Part shown: positions 1-11,186 of the stretch, piece by piece
How positions within the stretch are numbered: the first letter of the stretch is position 1
Layout of the letters: the number at the start of each line of letters is the position of its first letter
NCBI GenBank assembly: GCA_000934455.1
Contig: KN883764.1
Location: 45,846-78,030, forward strand
Direction: 5' to 3'
DNA length: 32,185 bases
Source of the DNA: Apostichopus parvimensis
Lineage: Eukaryota > Echinodermata > Holothuroidea > Aspidochirotida > Stichopodidae
The notes under the pieces: model-generated
Databases searched by the model: none
What the model was told of the DNA's origin: nothing
The model's input: only the letters and a program-made list of their open reading frames with translations
Made by a program: the position numbers and the translations under genes

Positions 1-225
1 TAAGAATGAACTTTAAGAAGAACTAAGAAGAACTAAGAAAGAACTTTAAGAAGAACTAGGAAAGAACTATTAGAAGAACTAAGAAGAACTAAGAAGAAGA
101 AGAACTAAGAAGCAGAAGAACTAAGAAAGAACTAAGAAAGAAGAAGAACTAAGAAGAAGAACTAAGAAGAACTAAGAAGAAGAACTAAGAAGAAGAAGAA
201 CTTAGAAGAACTAAGAAAATGAAAA
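1..225. repeat. Simple purine-rich tandem repeat (AAGAAGAACT-like)
   Basis: An array of imperfect units built from AAGAAGAACT and AAGAAAGAACT fills the first ~220 bases and starts at or before the window edge. The strand is almost pure purine with periodic CT. Unit length varies, so this is a degenerate microsatellite or minisatellite rather than a clean array. No open frame of interest runs through it. Confidence 0.9.
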
Positions 226-2457
226 AAAAGTCATGTGGCTTTGGCAAGATGGTTTTACATAAACTGTTGTAACATTTGCATTTTTTAGGCCTTCAATTTG
301 GATGATAACTTGGATGAATTATCTCATCGTAGGCAGAAACCTGTCATGCACTCTATTCCCAAAAGTATTCAGTTTTGTCAAATAACAATGCACTGAAAAT
401 TTTGAGAGACTGATAGCTAATAAATCTATATTTTGAAAAATTGTTGAAACATTATTTTGACACATTCTGCTAAGTATTGTTGATTAAATTACTTTCAAAG
501 TTCCTACTTTGTACTGTTTACCAAACTTTTTTCCTGATCCTCGGCTGTGTAATAACATACAGAACATATATGGTTTAATTAATGTATTAATTTAGAATGT
601 CAGTGATATTCAACTGTACTTGAATCAGTAAGGCAAAGGTAAATTATATTTTAGACAGAAGAATATAAGTGTAGACCAAGGTGCCCAGAAATTCTCTTCT
701 ACAAACTGAAATTAAATTTTGCATTTATAAATATTTGTTTTTAAGGATAAAAACACAAATTAAGTTGGAAGAACAAAGAACAAAGAGTTATTGATTGGTA
801 AAGGTTATTGATACTTCATTGATGGTAACTGGTTTAATATTTTCAACGATGTGCTCAGGTTTTTCATTTTACATTTTCCCTTAGGACTGGAAACCAAATT
901 TACTTGTACCTTTCAAATTTCTGTGTAATTTTTTTAAATTTTTTTTTAAATTTTTTGTTATTATCATTCCATCAAGTATCCAAACAATATACAGTTCATA
1001 ATAACATATACTTTATGACCATTAGTCAATATTATCCTCAACAACCAATAAATCATTAAACTTCAAATAAAGATTTCCAGTTATGCCATGTATTTCCGTG
1101 TAATTAACGTAGTCAATGTAAATCAATGTAAAAGTAAGATTAATATCAACTAATTTGCCTCTTCCACTGTTTCCTGTTACATATTGTTACATATTCTGAA
1201 TTTTGATAGTATCCACTGCTGTTTATTAACCAATTACATATCAAGAAATGTAATATTTTTTTCATGAAATGTATTTAAAAAAACTTAAGATACAAATTAC
1301 ATAAATACGTACATAGATCACATGCCAAGCATTTAGCTTTAAACAAAAAAAAACGTAATTCTCGATTAACGTCTGACACCACGTCAATGTGTTATTACAG
1401 ATATATACTCCTTTTTACTAATTCCTCATACCTAAAAAAACCTAAAACATAACAATGTGCAACAAGTATACTAGATTTGTATTATGGTGTGAGAGTTTAA
1501 GGCCTGTATATCTTCAATGTTCTACTTCTCACTTACTTTCCAGTGCTAAACAAGTTTGTTTATTAAACTTCTATATGTCTCAGTGATATGCACCTTTGCT
1601 CCTCTTGCAATGAGAAAGAAGAAATCCTCATTTGCCTAGTTTGCCTATTTTGTGATGAATGTAAATGATAGGAAATGATGCGTTTGAGGTTTCTCAAATT
1701 GCATTGAGGACTTGGTATTGATTTTTCAAATTCTGATATTTCTTTCATTCTTTCGTGTTTATTTATCATCCATGCATGATATCAACTTTCATATTCTTTA
1801 TGCTAAATATTTTCAGCCCGCAAAGACACTCTATACATATCCCAGACTCGCTTACCTTTTATTATAAATGACATTTACAGTTAGATTCTGAATAGCATTA
1901 CTTGCAAGAAATATAATATTGCAAAACAAGGACAAAATTATTTCATGATTTGTTCATGAACTTATACTTTCTTTCCATATCATCCATCCATAAGTCATGT
2001 ACAACATGTTGTTTCACAAGACAATAAAAAAAAAAAAAAAAAATTGGTTTATGTAATAAAAATACTAACTGGGATGAACAACTGAATCAACTTCCCACTT
2101 TAATATTTCCTACGCTTGATCAAGTCTGAAAACGGCATCATTGAGACACAGTTTTGCTTGGATTGTTGTCAATGCATTTCTTTATTTGTTATGCTTATTT
2201 TTCCTTAATAGCTATGGGTTTTCTCAAATGTAAAATGTGGAGGTTCGGTTAACTTCTTCTTGCAGTAGAAAGCAGAGCTTGATACAATATTGTGTTATAC
2301 ATGATATATATTTTGTCCTGAGTAGTAAAAGGGACTTACTTTAGTGGTATGTTTAGGACGTTTTATACTAGTATTATGTGCGGTAATACATAACCAAAAT
2401 TGCACTTGTAGGTAAGGTAACATTTTATGTCCATCCCGAAGTATGTTAGCGCTTTTT
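226..2457. other. AT-rich stretch with no supported gene
   Basis: About 2.2 kb of AT-rich sequence. No ORF in it looks like a known protein, and I could not phase any splice-flanked exon into the neighbouring genes. A 17-base poly-A tract lies at about 2026-2042. The short minus-strand frame at 1563-1769 has unremarkable composition and no motif. Confidence 0.6.
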
Positions 2458-2901
2458 GGTTCCTTGCTAAAAGCAAAGGAACCTATGTATTCAGGTTTGT
2501 GTGTGTGTGTATGTGTGACGCTTTAGCTTGTATGCACGATAACTCAACAAGGGAATGACGGATCATTACCATACTTGGTGGGTGGGTGAGTGCCCCATAG
2601 TGAGTAGATGAACCCTATTGATTTTGGTGCTCATATCATGAATATTAATGAGGTCACAGGGTCAAACGTGAAAAACTCCAAATTGCAATAACTTGGCTAC
2701 TATTAGTCTGAATTTCGTCAAACATGGTAAGATGATAAATATTGGTAGATAGTCTTCACACACTGATGTGTGTTGCAATTGATATCAGGGCTTAGCATTA
2801 CTTAGGCAACAAAAGTTTGTGTGCATGAATTGCTGTTGTTGTATTAGGGCTTTCTTAGAAATTTCTCTATGAATGGAACTAATGAACAGCAGCAAGGAAC
2901 C
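2458..2901. mobile_element. Small element with 10-bp terminal inverted repeats and terminal hairpin
   Basis: The segment starts with GGTTCCTTGC and ends with its exact inverse GCAAGGAACC. The left end also folds on itself: bases 2458-2483 form a hairpin with arms GGTTCCTT and AAGGAACC around a TAAAAGC-like loop. A GTGTGTGTGT tract follows. I find no convincing target-site duplication. Variants of the terminal hairpin recur at 4471-4494 and 7296-7320, so this is a family in the window. It has no coding capacity. Class assignment is open: it could be a MITE, or a Helitron/Helentron-type non-autonomous element, which uses terminal hairpins. Confidence 0.55.
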
Positions 2902-3374
2902 ATGAAATGTTTTCATTCTGGTTATACATTTATGCTCTGTTCATTATCTCTTCTGTTTTGAAGATCCTTTATGTCACATCATGTGACAACTGGTGACAGG
3001 AGATCATATTCTGCACGAGACGAAGTGTTTAATGCTAAAACTTTTGCAACTGCAGTCTATATAGCTGTGTTTTTGTGTATGTACTCAAGTACTAAATGAA
3101 GTATATATTGATGAAAAGGAAAGGAGAATTTCAGATTTGTAAAAATGCTTTCAGTATTCACCATCGGACCTGCAGTAAGATAATATATACTGCCAACCCT
3201 GATGTACTTATTACCATGTATTGCTAATAGATAGTGTAGTACTACAAATCTATAGACATTTATAAAAAAGTGCCACGAAAATTTCATATTTGATCTAATT
3301 TTGCTGCTAAAACACGAATTGAGTTAATAATCTTCCTGATACTTAAATCAGCCTGTTTTCAACTTTGCCAACGA
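2902..3374. other. AT-rich spacer, nothing recognised
   Basis: Sequence between two small transposable elements. The short ORFs here have no recognisable motif and no flanking splice sites that phase with the host genes. Confidence 0.55.
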
Positions 3375-3646
3375 CAGGCGCGTAGCAGGAATTTGCCAAG
3401 GGAGGGGCGAAAATGTAGGCAAACTATCTAAGCGTAGCGCCACCATGGTTGGCGTGAAGCGTACAAGAAAATTTTGGCTGGAAATGCCTCCCAGATCGCT
3501 GGAAATGGCACTAATAAGTTGCATCTTAGCATTTTCTCTTTTAAAATTACTAGGGATATCATAAAAACATTTAAAATTTTTAAAAAAAATATGCTCAAGG
3601 GTGGGCGGCTGCCCCCTTCGCCCCCCCCCCCTTGGCTACGCGCCTG
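3375..3646 (+). mobile_element. hAT-type MITE, subfamily with CAGGCGCGTAGC termini
   Basis: A 272-bp element bounded by inverted CAGGCGCGTAGC and GCTACGCGCCTG. It is flanked by a perfect 8-bp direct repeat GCCAACGA (3367-3374 and 3647-3654), the target duplication expected of hAT transposons. Near its left end it carries a core block (about 3426-3515) shared with three other elements here, with the landmarks CTATCTAAGCG, GCGCCACC, GGTTGGCG and GAAATG. It has no transposase frame, so it must be mobilised in trans. An 11-base C run at 3621-3631 lies near the right end. Confidence 0.88.
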
Positions 3647-3654
3647 GCCAACGA

Positions 3655-4100
3655 GCTACAAAGAATTTTTTTTATTTAGCATACAATTGTCCGGAAAATA
3701 AGTTCACAAATCAGGCTGCGACAATAGCAAGTGTTTTAACAAGGCCTGTTTGATTGTTCATGTCCATATTATCATTGCTGTTAATATTAAAATTATTGTG
3801 CAACTTTAAGCAGTACATTTTTGGCGCTTGTTCTGCTAACCAAATGATTTAACACTGTTTATCTGCAATTGTTTTTTGTTAAAGATTTAAATTTAGACTA
3901 AATGTGCTGTTATATTTGATGATGCTTTGGACTTGTTTATTAATTATTACCACAAAAAAATTGTTTAGTTAGCACTATATGAACGGCATAGTTGGACTAG
4001 CTCACTTTGTAATGTAATGTGAACATAATTTGCTGTTTGCATAAAAATAAAAAAAAATAAAAAATATGTCGTGCAATTTTTTGTTTTTTTAAATTAAAAA
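3655..4100. other. AT-rich spacer, nothing recognised
   Basis: Low-complexity AT-rich sequence with A and T runs. I found no exon, element boundary or RNA signature in it. Confidence 0.5.
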
Positions 4101-4109
4101 AACATTTTA

Positions 4110-4494
4110 AGTTCTTGTACTCACTGAGGTGGATGTACATACCAAACTTGTGCTTCATATAAGCTAGAATTATTGGGGCTAGCTTGTTTACAAGGTTTTC
4201 AGACTTGACAGCTATTGACTTTCAGGCTTGACAGCTATTGACCTCATAACAACCTTTGACCTTCCCCAGTATTAACAAAAGCATCCTGGAACTTCAGTAC
4301 CTGAGAGTCACCTACATAAAAAAATGATATTGTTCAAAGCTAGAATTATCGAGTTCACTTGTGTACAAGGTTTCAGATTTTGACTTCTACAAACTGTTCA
4401 AAGTGTAGAAGGGGCACATACCATCCAATTTTGCCACAGGTGTTCAGAAAGCTTAATGATAATCACATAGATTCCTTTTGCTTTTGGCAAGGAA
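4110..4494. repeat. Degenerate tandem-monomer repeat ending in a hairpin (possible HINE/Helentron relative)
   Basis: The block repeats phrases such as TTTTCAGACTTGACAGC, TTGACCTCATAACAACC and TTTGACCTTCCCCAG. It ends at 4471-4494 in a hairpin (ATTCCTT ... AAGGAAT-like) that is an inverted variant of the hairpin opening the element at 2458. The same monomer vocabulary (TTGACCTC, CAATTTC, TTCTTG, TACATACCA) recurs at 6905-7320. A tandem-monomer core with terminal hairpins is the layout of HINE/pearl-type non-autonomous Helentrons; the assignment here is inference. Confidence 0.45.
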
Positions 4495-5509
4495 ATAAAA
4501 GTTTTGTACGTCCACCCTGATACTCATGTAAGATTGAAAGCCAGTTAGCTTTGTGATTCCTTGCCATACATGTTGGTCAGAATTCAAAAGAACTATGTGA
4601 CTTATGTAGAGCAACCGAGTCAAATTTGTCCAAGTGAGAAGTGACCAGAAGAAAAATATAGCAATCCCTTGTAAGCATCAACCATGTCATACACTCATCA
4701 GGATTTTACAATACAGAATTTTATACCAAAATGTTTCAATATCTAGAAAGAACAGTCTCTGTATAGATATATTTTACCCAATTTTGGGCTAGCAAATCCC
4801 TTTATGAAAGCTTAATGAAGACTGCTTTGTCCTTTTAGTTCTTTTAGACTTATCATCAGCTTTTGATACAGTTAATCATTCCATTTTGTTAGAAAGACTG
4901 CAGTCAAAGTATAGATTATGTGGTACTGTTCTATCCTGGTTCAATTCTTATATTACTGAGCGTTATCAACAGGTGAAAATTGATGTTCTTTCGGCAAGGA
5001 AATAAAAGTTATGTACATCCACCCTGATACTCATGTAAGATTGAAAGCCAGTTAGCTTTGTGATTCCTTGCCATACATGTTGGTCAGAATTCAAAAGAAC
5101 TATGTGACTTATGTAGAGCAACTGAGTCAAATTTGTCCAAGTGAGAAGTGACCAGAAGAAAAATATAGCAATCCCTTGTAAGCATCAACCATGTCATTCA
5201 CTCATCAGGATTTTACAATACAGAATTTTATACCAAAATGTTTCAATATCTAGAAAGAACAGTCTCTGTATGTGAAAAATAGATATATTTTACCCAATTT
5301 TGAGCTAGCAAATCCCTTTATGAAAGCTTGATGAAGACTGCTTTGTCCTTTTAGTTCTTTTAGACTTATCATCAGCTTTTGATACAGTTAATCATTCCAT
5401 TTTGTTAGAAAGACTGCAGTCAAAGTATAGATTATGTGGTACTGTTCTATCCTGGTTCAATTCTTATATTACTGAGCGTTATCAACAGGTGAAAATTGAT
5501 GTTCTTTCG
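4486..5509. repeat. Local tandem duplication (about 508 + 516 bp)
   Basis: The sequence starting GGCAAGGAAATAAAAG at 4486 repeats at 4993. It stays near identical until TGATGTTCTTTCG, which ends at 4993 in copy 1 and at 5509 in copy 2. The offset is 507 bp at the start and 516 bp at the end because copy 2 carries a 9-bp insertion, GTGAAAAAT, in the run after CAGTCTCTGTAT. The copies otherwise differ by only a few substitutions, so the duplication is recent. It copies the end of a hairpin repeat together with the first coding part of the LINE below, so the head of the RT region is present twice. Confidence 0.92.
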
Positions 5510-6570
5510 TCTCGTCCATTAGTTACTGGTGTTCCACAGGGCTCTGTACTTGGACCTGTTCTCTTTTCTTTGTATCTTGCGGAGTTAAGTGATGTTATTC
5601 GGCACCATGGTGTTCATTTCCATCATTATGCGGATGATACTCAATTACTTCTTGCTTTCGATAAGGATGATGTGCCCAATGCTTTTCATAAAATGGAAAC
5701 TTGTATAAGTGCTGTAAACACTTGGCTCACAACTAATCAGTTGAAACTTAACTGTGATAAAACAGAGTTTATTGTTTTTCGATCTCATTTCTCTGAAGTT
5801 ACACCTAATTTTCCACCACTTACTGTTGGTTAAGTCTCTATTAATATCTCCTCGACTGTTAGAAACCTTTGTGCATATTTTGACCAGACCATGTCACTTG
5901 AAAATCATGTTACTAATCTCTGTCGTTCTGCAAATTGGCAACTGAGGAAAATCAGTCTGATGAGGAATTACCTCGATAATAAGACTTGTGAGATACTGGT
6001 CCATGTGTTTGTGACATCAAAGCTTGACTTTCTAAATTCATTTTTATTCGGCCTTCCTGATTCGACCATCCAGAAACTTCAAAAGATCCAAAACACCGCT
6101 GCCCGTATTGTGAAAAGGAAAGGAAGAAAATGCTGTACCACTCCACTTCTGAAGGAACTTCATTGGCTCCCTATCAGCTACAGAATTCAATATAAACTAC
6201 TTCTTCTCACCTTTTGTGCTCATCATCTGGAACGGCCTGTATACCTGTCACAACTTCTCTTGCCTTATATTCCAACTCGCACACTTCGTTCCTCCAACAA
6301 ACTGTATTTAACTGTTCCTAAAGCACGCTTGAAGACCTATGGTTACAGAAGCTTCGAATACTCTGGGTCTTATCTCTGGAACAAGTTACCAGATCACATT
6401 CGAACATGCTATAAACTTTCTACTTTCAAAAGTCTACTTAAGACCCATTTTTTCACTTGTTCTTTTGTAAATTAATTTGCTTTCTCTGTAAAGGGCCTTG
6501 AGCAGTGACTTTTGTTTACTGAATTGGCGCTATATGTCTCATTTATTATTATTATTATTATTATAATGGT
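5320..6570 (+). mobile_element. 5'-truncated non-LTR retrotransposon (CR1/L2-like LINE), RT and 3' end
   Basis: One forward frame encodes the second half of a LINE ORF2. It contains LLDLSSAFDTVNH (RT block 2), GVPQGSVLGPVLFSLY (5543-5590 region) and the catalytic box YADDTQ (about 5629-5646). Beyond the RT it has the conserved C-terminal block LQKIQNTAARIV, LHWLP, LWNKLPDHIR and FKSLLKTHFF before the stop at 6475. The 3' tail reads GGCGCTATATG then (ATT)n, typical of CR1/L2-type LINEs. A single TAA at 5831-5833 interrupts an otherwise continuous frame, so this is a dead but fairly young copy. The endonuclease half is missing, as is usual for 5'-truncated insertions. Confidence 0.92.
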
Positions 6571-6900
6571 TGAGAGTTACTTGACATTGTTTATACTTTG
6601 GGAAATCTTTTTGAGAAAATCGTACATTTTCCCACCATTTCAAAGGTGAGATAACCTTTTGACCCCTTGAGCCAGTTTGTGCCCATTTGAGATAACCTGT
6701 TGACCCCTGGTGCTCAAAAACTGATAGTTTTAAGTGCAGATTTAAAGCAATGGTACAAACACATGCAGATTTCATTACCTGGATGCCAGGTGTGTTTCAT
6801 TGAAGACCTATAGAGCCCCTTCACTAAACTGAACTTGAAAGTTGACCAAACTGCTCACCCCCCCCCCCAAAAAAAAACATAGAATTTTGGAGAATTCACT
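6571..6900. other. Spacer with C11-A9 homopolymer pair
   Basis: The spacer contains two related phrases, GAGATAACCTTTTGACCCC and GAGATAACCTGTTGACCCC, about 40 bp apart. It also has a run of 11 C followed by 9 A at 6858-6877. No gene is supported. Confidence 0.5.
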
Positions 6901-6904
6901 GATT

Positions 6905-7320
6905 AATTGTAGCTTTAAGTTGGAATTAACATGTTTAAAGGTTTTCAGACATTTAATGCCTGTTGACCTCATGTGACCATTGACCTCTACCAATTTCAAT
7001 AGGATTCTTGCACTCACCAAGCTGGATCTAAATACTTATTATGAAGTCCAAGAAAGATGTACTTTTTGTGTTAATTGTGTTTACAATATTTCAATACTTT
7101 CACTTAAATGTTGACTGCAAATGACCTTTGACCTCCACCAATTTCACTAGGGTTCTTGTACTCCAACAAGTAGAATGTACATACCATGTATGAAGTTCAA
7201 CAACGATGCACTTTTTGAGTTAATGTGATCGCAAAGTTTTCAGACTTTGACCTCTGTTAACCCCAAATGACCATTGCACTTCACAGAAGACAATAGGCTT
7301 CTTGCCTCCAGCAAGGAATC
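6905..7320. repeat. Tandem-monomer repeat (about 140-150 bp units) ending in a hairpin
   Basis: Two to three degenerate monomers start near 6982 (GACCTCTACCAATTTC), 7130 (GACCTCCACCAATTTC) and 7275. Each continues with a TTCTTGCACTC-like phrase and a later TTTTCAGAC or TGACCTCTG phrase. The block closes with GGCTTCTTGCC and GCAAGGAATC at 7296-7320, the same terminal hairpin theme as at 2458 and 4471. It is non-coding and appears to be another member of that family. Confidence 0.6.
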
Positions 7321-8978
7321 AAAACAGGTAATGTCTGAAAAAAATCTAGAATGTATGTATTATAACTCATTTTTGAGGCTCGACTGCATCTGGTTATTAT
7401 CACAAACTCTGTTATTGACTGCCACTTAAATTTGGGAGCTAGTCAAATTGATCCTGGCAGTAAATGATGCTGTTAGCATGAACATTCAAAGTAGTATTTT
7501 AATGTATTTGTACCTATATATGAGATATTTTGTGACAACTTTATGGGTGCTGTTGTTGTAGTTTTAAAAATCAGCTTGTGTTCCATGTTCAAAGAAATTA
7601 TGCCAAATTACGTTGCATAACTACACAGCTTTATTTGCAAATCACATAACATCTCATACAATAATTTATAACAATATAAAAAAAACAAAACTGTTTAAGC
7701 TTGGAAAAGTTTTATTTGATATACTGTCTAACAATATCTAAATAAAGTTTTATACATTAAAATAAAAAATTTTTGGGCTAAATATGTTAAGTTTCAGCCA
7801 TTTCAAAATCTTATAAATCTTATAGCACAAGATTATTAAAATTGCATTAATATTAACCAAATTTCAGATCCATTCCATCACATACTCTTAGAACATGTGA
7901 AAATAACAGCTGCAAATTGTCAGAATTAACCAACAGGCAAGTAGCGTAGTGACGGTAGTGGTTTTAAGTGTGACACATGATTTTTATTGCAACTTTTGGC
8001 AAACTTGAATTAACATTTGTATCACATTCATGGTTAGCTTCTCACAAAATGAGGACAATAAAATGTTTCTTAGTATTAAAATGTGTATCACATTTTGTAA
8101 ATTTTTTTTTTATATACTGCTTGATTTTAATTGCACAAAATAATAAACATCAAAGAATGACTTAAATTACCGATCTGAAACATTACCATACATGATTAAA
8201 AGAAAGATCTTCTCGATTGAAGTTTGGTGATGTAAACATTTAAATACTATTATCAAGAATAACATTTTTTAAATTTGGTGATCAAGAAACTCCATGATAC
8301 ATTGATTCTTGAAAAGTCAAATTTGTGTTACTCAGTGAAGTTGTGACTTGCATACTGCTATGATTGTTCACAATGGAAATAATGCTAAAATCTGCTGCAA
8401 CTTGGAAAACGCCAGCTCTTTGACATCACATCGAGAACAATGCCGTTAATATATCATTTTGGACCTATTTCACCAAATTGAGTTGTGCATCAAACCTACC
8501 ACCACCCAGTTGTTACAAATCAATGCTTCTAATGCTTGTTTTTCACTTGCCCAGAGCAAGAGAACACAAAACAAATTTCATATTTAACGATCAAGCAAGA
8601 AACTCCAATAGTGCACACCATCAAATGACTCCAACAAAGTTTATCCTCATCAAAGGATTGGGGGAAAAAATGATTAAATTAGTACAATTTGCAGAAAGCA
8701 GCTGGGAATCAACAAGTCAATCTAGAATGCACTTACTAACTTGTTTTCATTTAGTTCAAATATAGCAATAAGTAATAATATTTAACTTGTATTTAGAATA
8801 GTACGCTGACCATATTTTGTCCGAGTGACATGATGATGTTAAATTCGGCATAGGCTACAAACATGCTCAGGCGTTATTTCGAACCACTGGCAAGCTTTTT
8901 ACTGAATTAAATATTTTGTACTGAAAGCCTCAAGTGAAGAAATGGAACGTTAGTGAAAGCAAGGACACTTCGGTTATG
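7321..8978. other. Intergenic stretch, no supported feature
   Basis: About 1.65 kb of AT-rich sequence. The ORFs at 7977-8165 and 8478-8765 show no recognisable motif, biased composition or phased splice sites, so I treat them as chance. Confidence 0.55.
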
Positions 8979-8986
8979 GTCCATCT

Positions 8987-9354
8987 CAGTGGCGGAGCTA
9001 GGGGTATTGGTCAGGGGGGGCTAGGATGGTCTGTAAGGGCGCTTTCGACACTCTCTAAGCGGAGCGCCACCACGGGTTGGCGCGGAGCGTTCAGAAATTT
9101 TTTGAGTCAAGATACTCCCTAGATCGCCGGAAATGACCCTTTCCGGGCCTTGCTAATTTGCAGATAAACGAAGAATAAATAGCTGTTAGAGCATTTTGTC
9201 AGAAAATTACACCAACAAAATGTGACAAATGTCAATAGGTAGATGAGAGCGCAATAAAAAAAGTCATTAATCGCGAATAAGTAAAAAGTGGTAAAAAGCT
9301 GAAAAGGGCGCCAGCAGTCCATTTGAGCCCGTCAGGATGGACGCTCCGCCACTG
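8987..9354 (+). mobile_element. hAT-type MITE, subfamily with CAGTGGCGGAGC termini (copy 1)
   Basis: A 368-bp element with termini CAGTGGCGGAGC and GCTCCGCCACTG. It is flanked by a perfect 8-bp target duplication GTCCATCT (8979-8986 and 9355-9362). The shared core, with CTCTCTAAGCGGAGCGCCAC, GGTTGGCGCGGAGCG and GATCGCCGGAAATGACC, lies at about 9048-9140. It is very similar over its whole length to the copy at 29862-30235. It lies just downstream of the RING-gene stop codon, in what may be that gene's 3' untranslated or flanking region. Confidence 0.93.
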
Positions 9355-9557
9355 GTCCATCTCCATATCATATCAAGTACTGTACAAAGTAAAATTGACA
9401 AAGAAACCCCATGACACGGGTATTCGTTTTGGTGAAGTGTCAATTTTTTGGAGGGGGGGGGGGCCTTGTTTGGGTTCTTTGAGATAAATATGTATAGCCT
9501 CTGGACTATATTATCTTGAACAGAAACAAACTTGATATTACCTGTACACTTTACTTC

Positions 9558-9733
9558 CTAGGACTCATATTCCACAACCAACCGATCTTTAATTATACAT
9601 CCACAATAACAACAATAATTGCAGGAGGTTTCTTCATCACATGGTTGGCACAGAATCATATGATGACAAGGACGATAAACAACCACTCGAGGTCTACTGC
9701 GACAAGTCTGACAAAGTTTCCTTCGTAGCCACT
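9558..9733 (-). CDS. Last exon of UBA-RING gene: RING finger
   Basis: On the minus strand a strong acceptor (TCTTCCTTTGCAG) opens this exon at 9733, and a TAG at 9560-9558 closes it. The phase-1 entry matches the phase-1 exit of the exon at 15164-15036. The 57 codons read as a RING finger of the BIRC/MEX3 style: LRRKLCQTC, eleven residues, then PCHH, MILCQPC, and a final CCYCGCIIK segment in place of the family's CPxC-x2-IIK. Metal ligands at the usual spacing are CxxC-x11-CxH-x3-CxxC-x8-CxxC. The loop before the last pair carries an extra Cys (CNYC), and the usual Pro is replaced by Cys. RING fingers of this type recruit a ubiquitin E2, so the gene is probably an E3 ligase. A plus-strand ORF at 9641-9862 is only a shadow of this exon. 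Confidence 0.8.
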
Positions 9734-10595
9734 CTGCAAAGGAAGATAGTTAGAAAACTGATATTAGAGTTAGCTACAGATGAGCTCACATTTTTTATTG
9801 TGACAGAAAAGCACAAACCGCTACAGCAATTCTTTTTCGATTTCTTTAACATTACAGATTGATCATCAAGTTTAAATTTGACATTGGAACAAGTTAACCA
9901 CTGTGCCCCCTTCTCAGAAAAATTCAGACTTCCTCTGTAAACTGTACAAAATATGAGGTTTTTTAATTTCTTTTTTTGACAGTTTAGGTTTTCACATTGA
10001 CGTATAGTTACGACACTGTTGGTTGGTTAAAACAGAGAAAAGATGAAAACCACAACAGCTTTTTTTTTAAACAATTTAAAAGCTACTGTACACTGAAACA
10101 GTTATAGCTAATAGACTATAAACATGCTTTTCTGCTTCAAAACTATAATTTACACAGCTCCAATTCTTTGCTTTTAAAATGAAGAGCCATTTTATATTGT
10201 TTTCTTTTCTTTACTTTTTTTATTGTTTAAATTGTGTGACATTTGTATTTGAAAAATTGTTTAATATGCTTTTGGTTTATTTTATTGGTTACTGTATGTT
10301 TTGTCTTCTCTTCAACTGTGTATTGCCAACGATGTGTACTATAAAAAAATTATTAGGCAATGATTTGAGTTGTATTGAAATACTAAAGAACTCACTAAAT
10401 TATCATGTCTACATATATAAAGTCGATGAGTCAATAAAGAGATGGGAATTTTTTAAATGTTATTGGTTTGCTTTCTTTGTTGCTACTGTTTAACTTATTT
10501 TGCATTGTTTAATTTTGGAACAGACAGGATTGACTGAAAAGTGACTCCATTACCTCTCCCTATAACCCCTCCAACCCTTATACTACACTTCTACA

Positions 10596-10991
10596 TAAGG
10601 GTGTGACCGTTTAAACGGTTAACCGTTTAACCGGCCGCAAATGCACTATCCGTTTAGAAAGTCACAAACCGTATAAATGGAAAATTTAAAAAAAAAAATC
10701 AAATACATTTTAAACATGAAAATTATTTAAAAATATGTAAAGAACTGAGTATTGTACTGTAAACTATCAATAAAAAACAGAAAAACGATGTTTTCGGCAT
10801 GAATAATGTGTTCAATATAATTATAGTAGTAGGCCAATAGTCATGAACTCATGATAGTGTCGTCAATTCGTTTTCTCAGTTTATATTTGTGACATATATC
10901 ACCCGTACATGTACATCGATCAATGGCATGGTGAAATCCCGTGTGAAAGTATGTTGACCCTAAAAGAAATATCCGTTAGGTCACACTCTTA
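10596..10991. mobile_element. hAT-like MITE with TAAGGGTGTGACC termini
   Basis: A 396-bp element bounded by TAAGGGTGTGACC and GGTCACACTCTTA (one mismatch between the arms). It is flanked by a perfect 8-bp direct repeat CTTCTACA (10588-10595 and 10992-10999). The left arm continues into a dense set of GTTTAAACGGTT/AACCGTTTAACCGG palindromes that could bind a transposase. It has no coding capacity. The 8-bp duplication supports hAT; the termini differ from those of the other MITEs here. Confidence 0.85.
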
Positions 10992-11186
10992 CTTCTACAC
11001 AAACTGGTTGATACACAGAAATGTTCATTGATTACAACATTCTTTATCTGTATGTTCCAAATATCATTCGAGATATACTGTAGGTAAGAGATGATATAAC
11101 AATTTTAAACGCCTTCTCTTTCGTGATATTATTTGGGTAAATTTAAGTTAATTTATATGATTCTTCATATGTTGAACACAGAACAT

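Noticed and set aside
1563..1769. Small minus-strand gene or last exon
   Set aside because: No motif, no phased splice junction to the RING gene, which already ends at 9558, and ordinary AT-rich composition.
9641..9862. Plus-strand ORF of 73 codons
   Set aside because: It is antisense to the RING exon, which has clear splice phase and zinc ligands.
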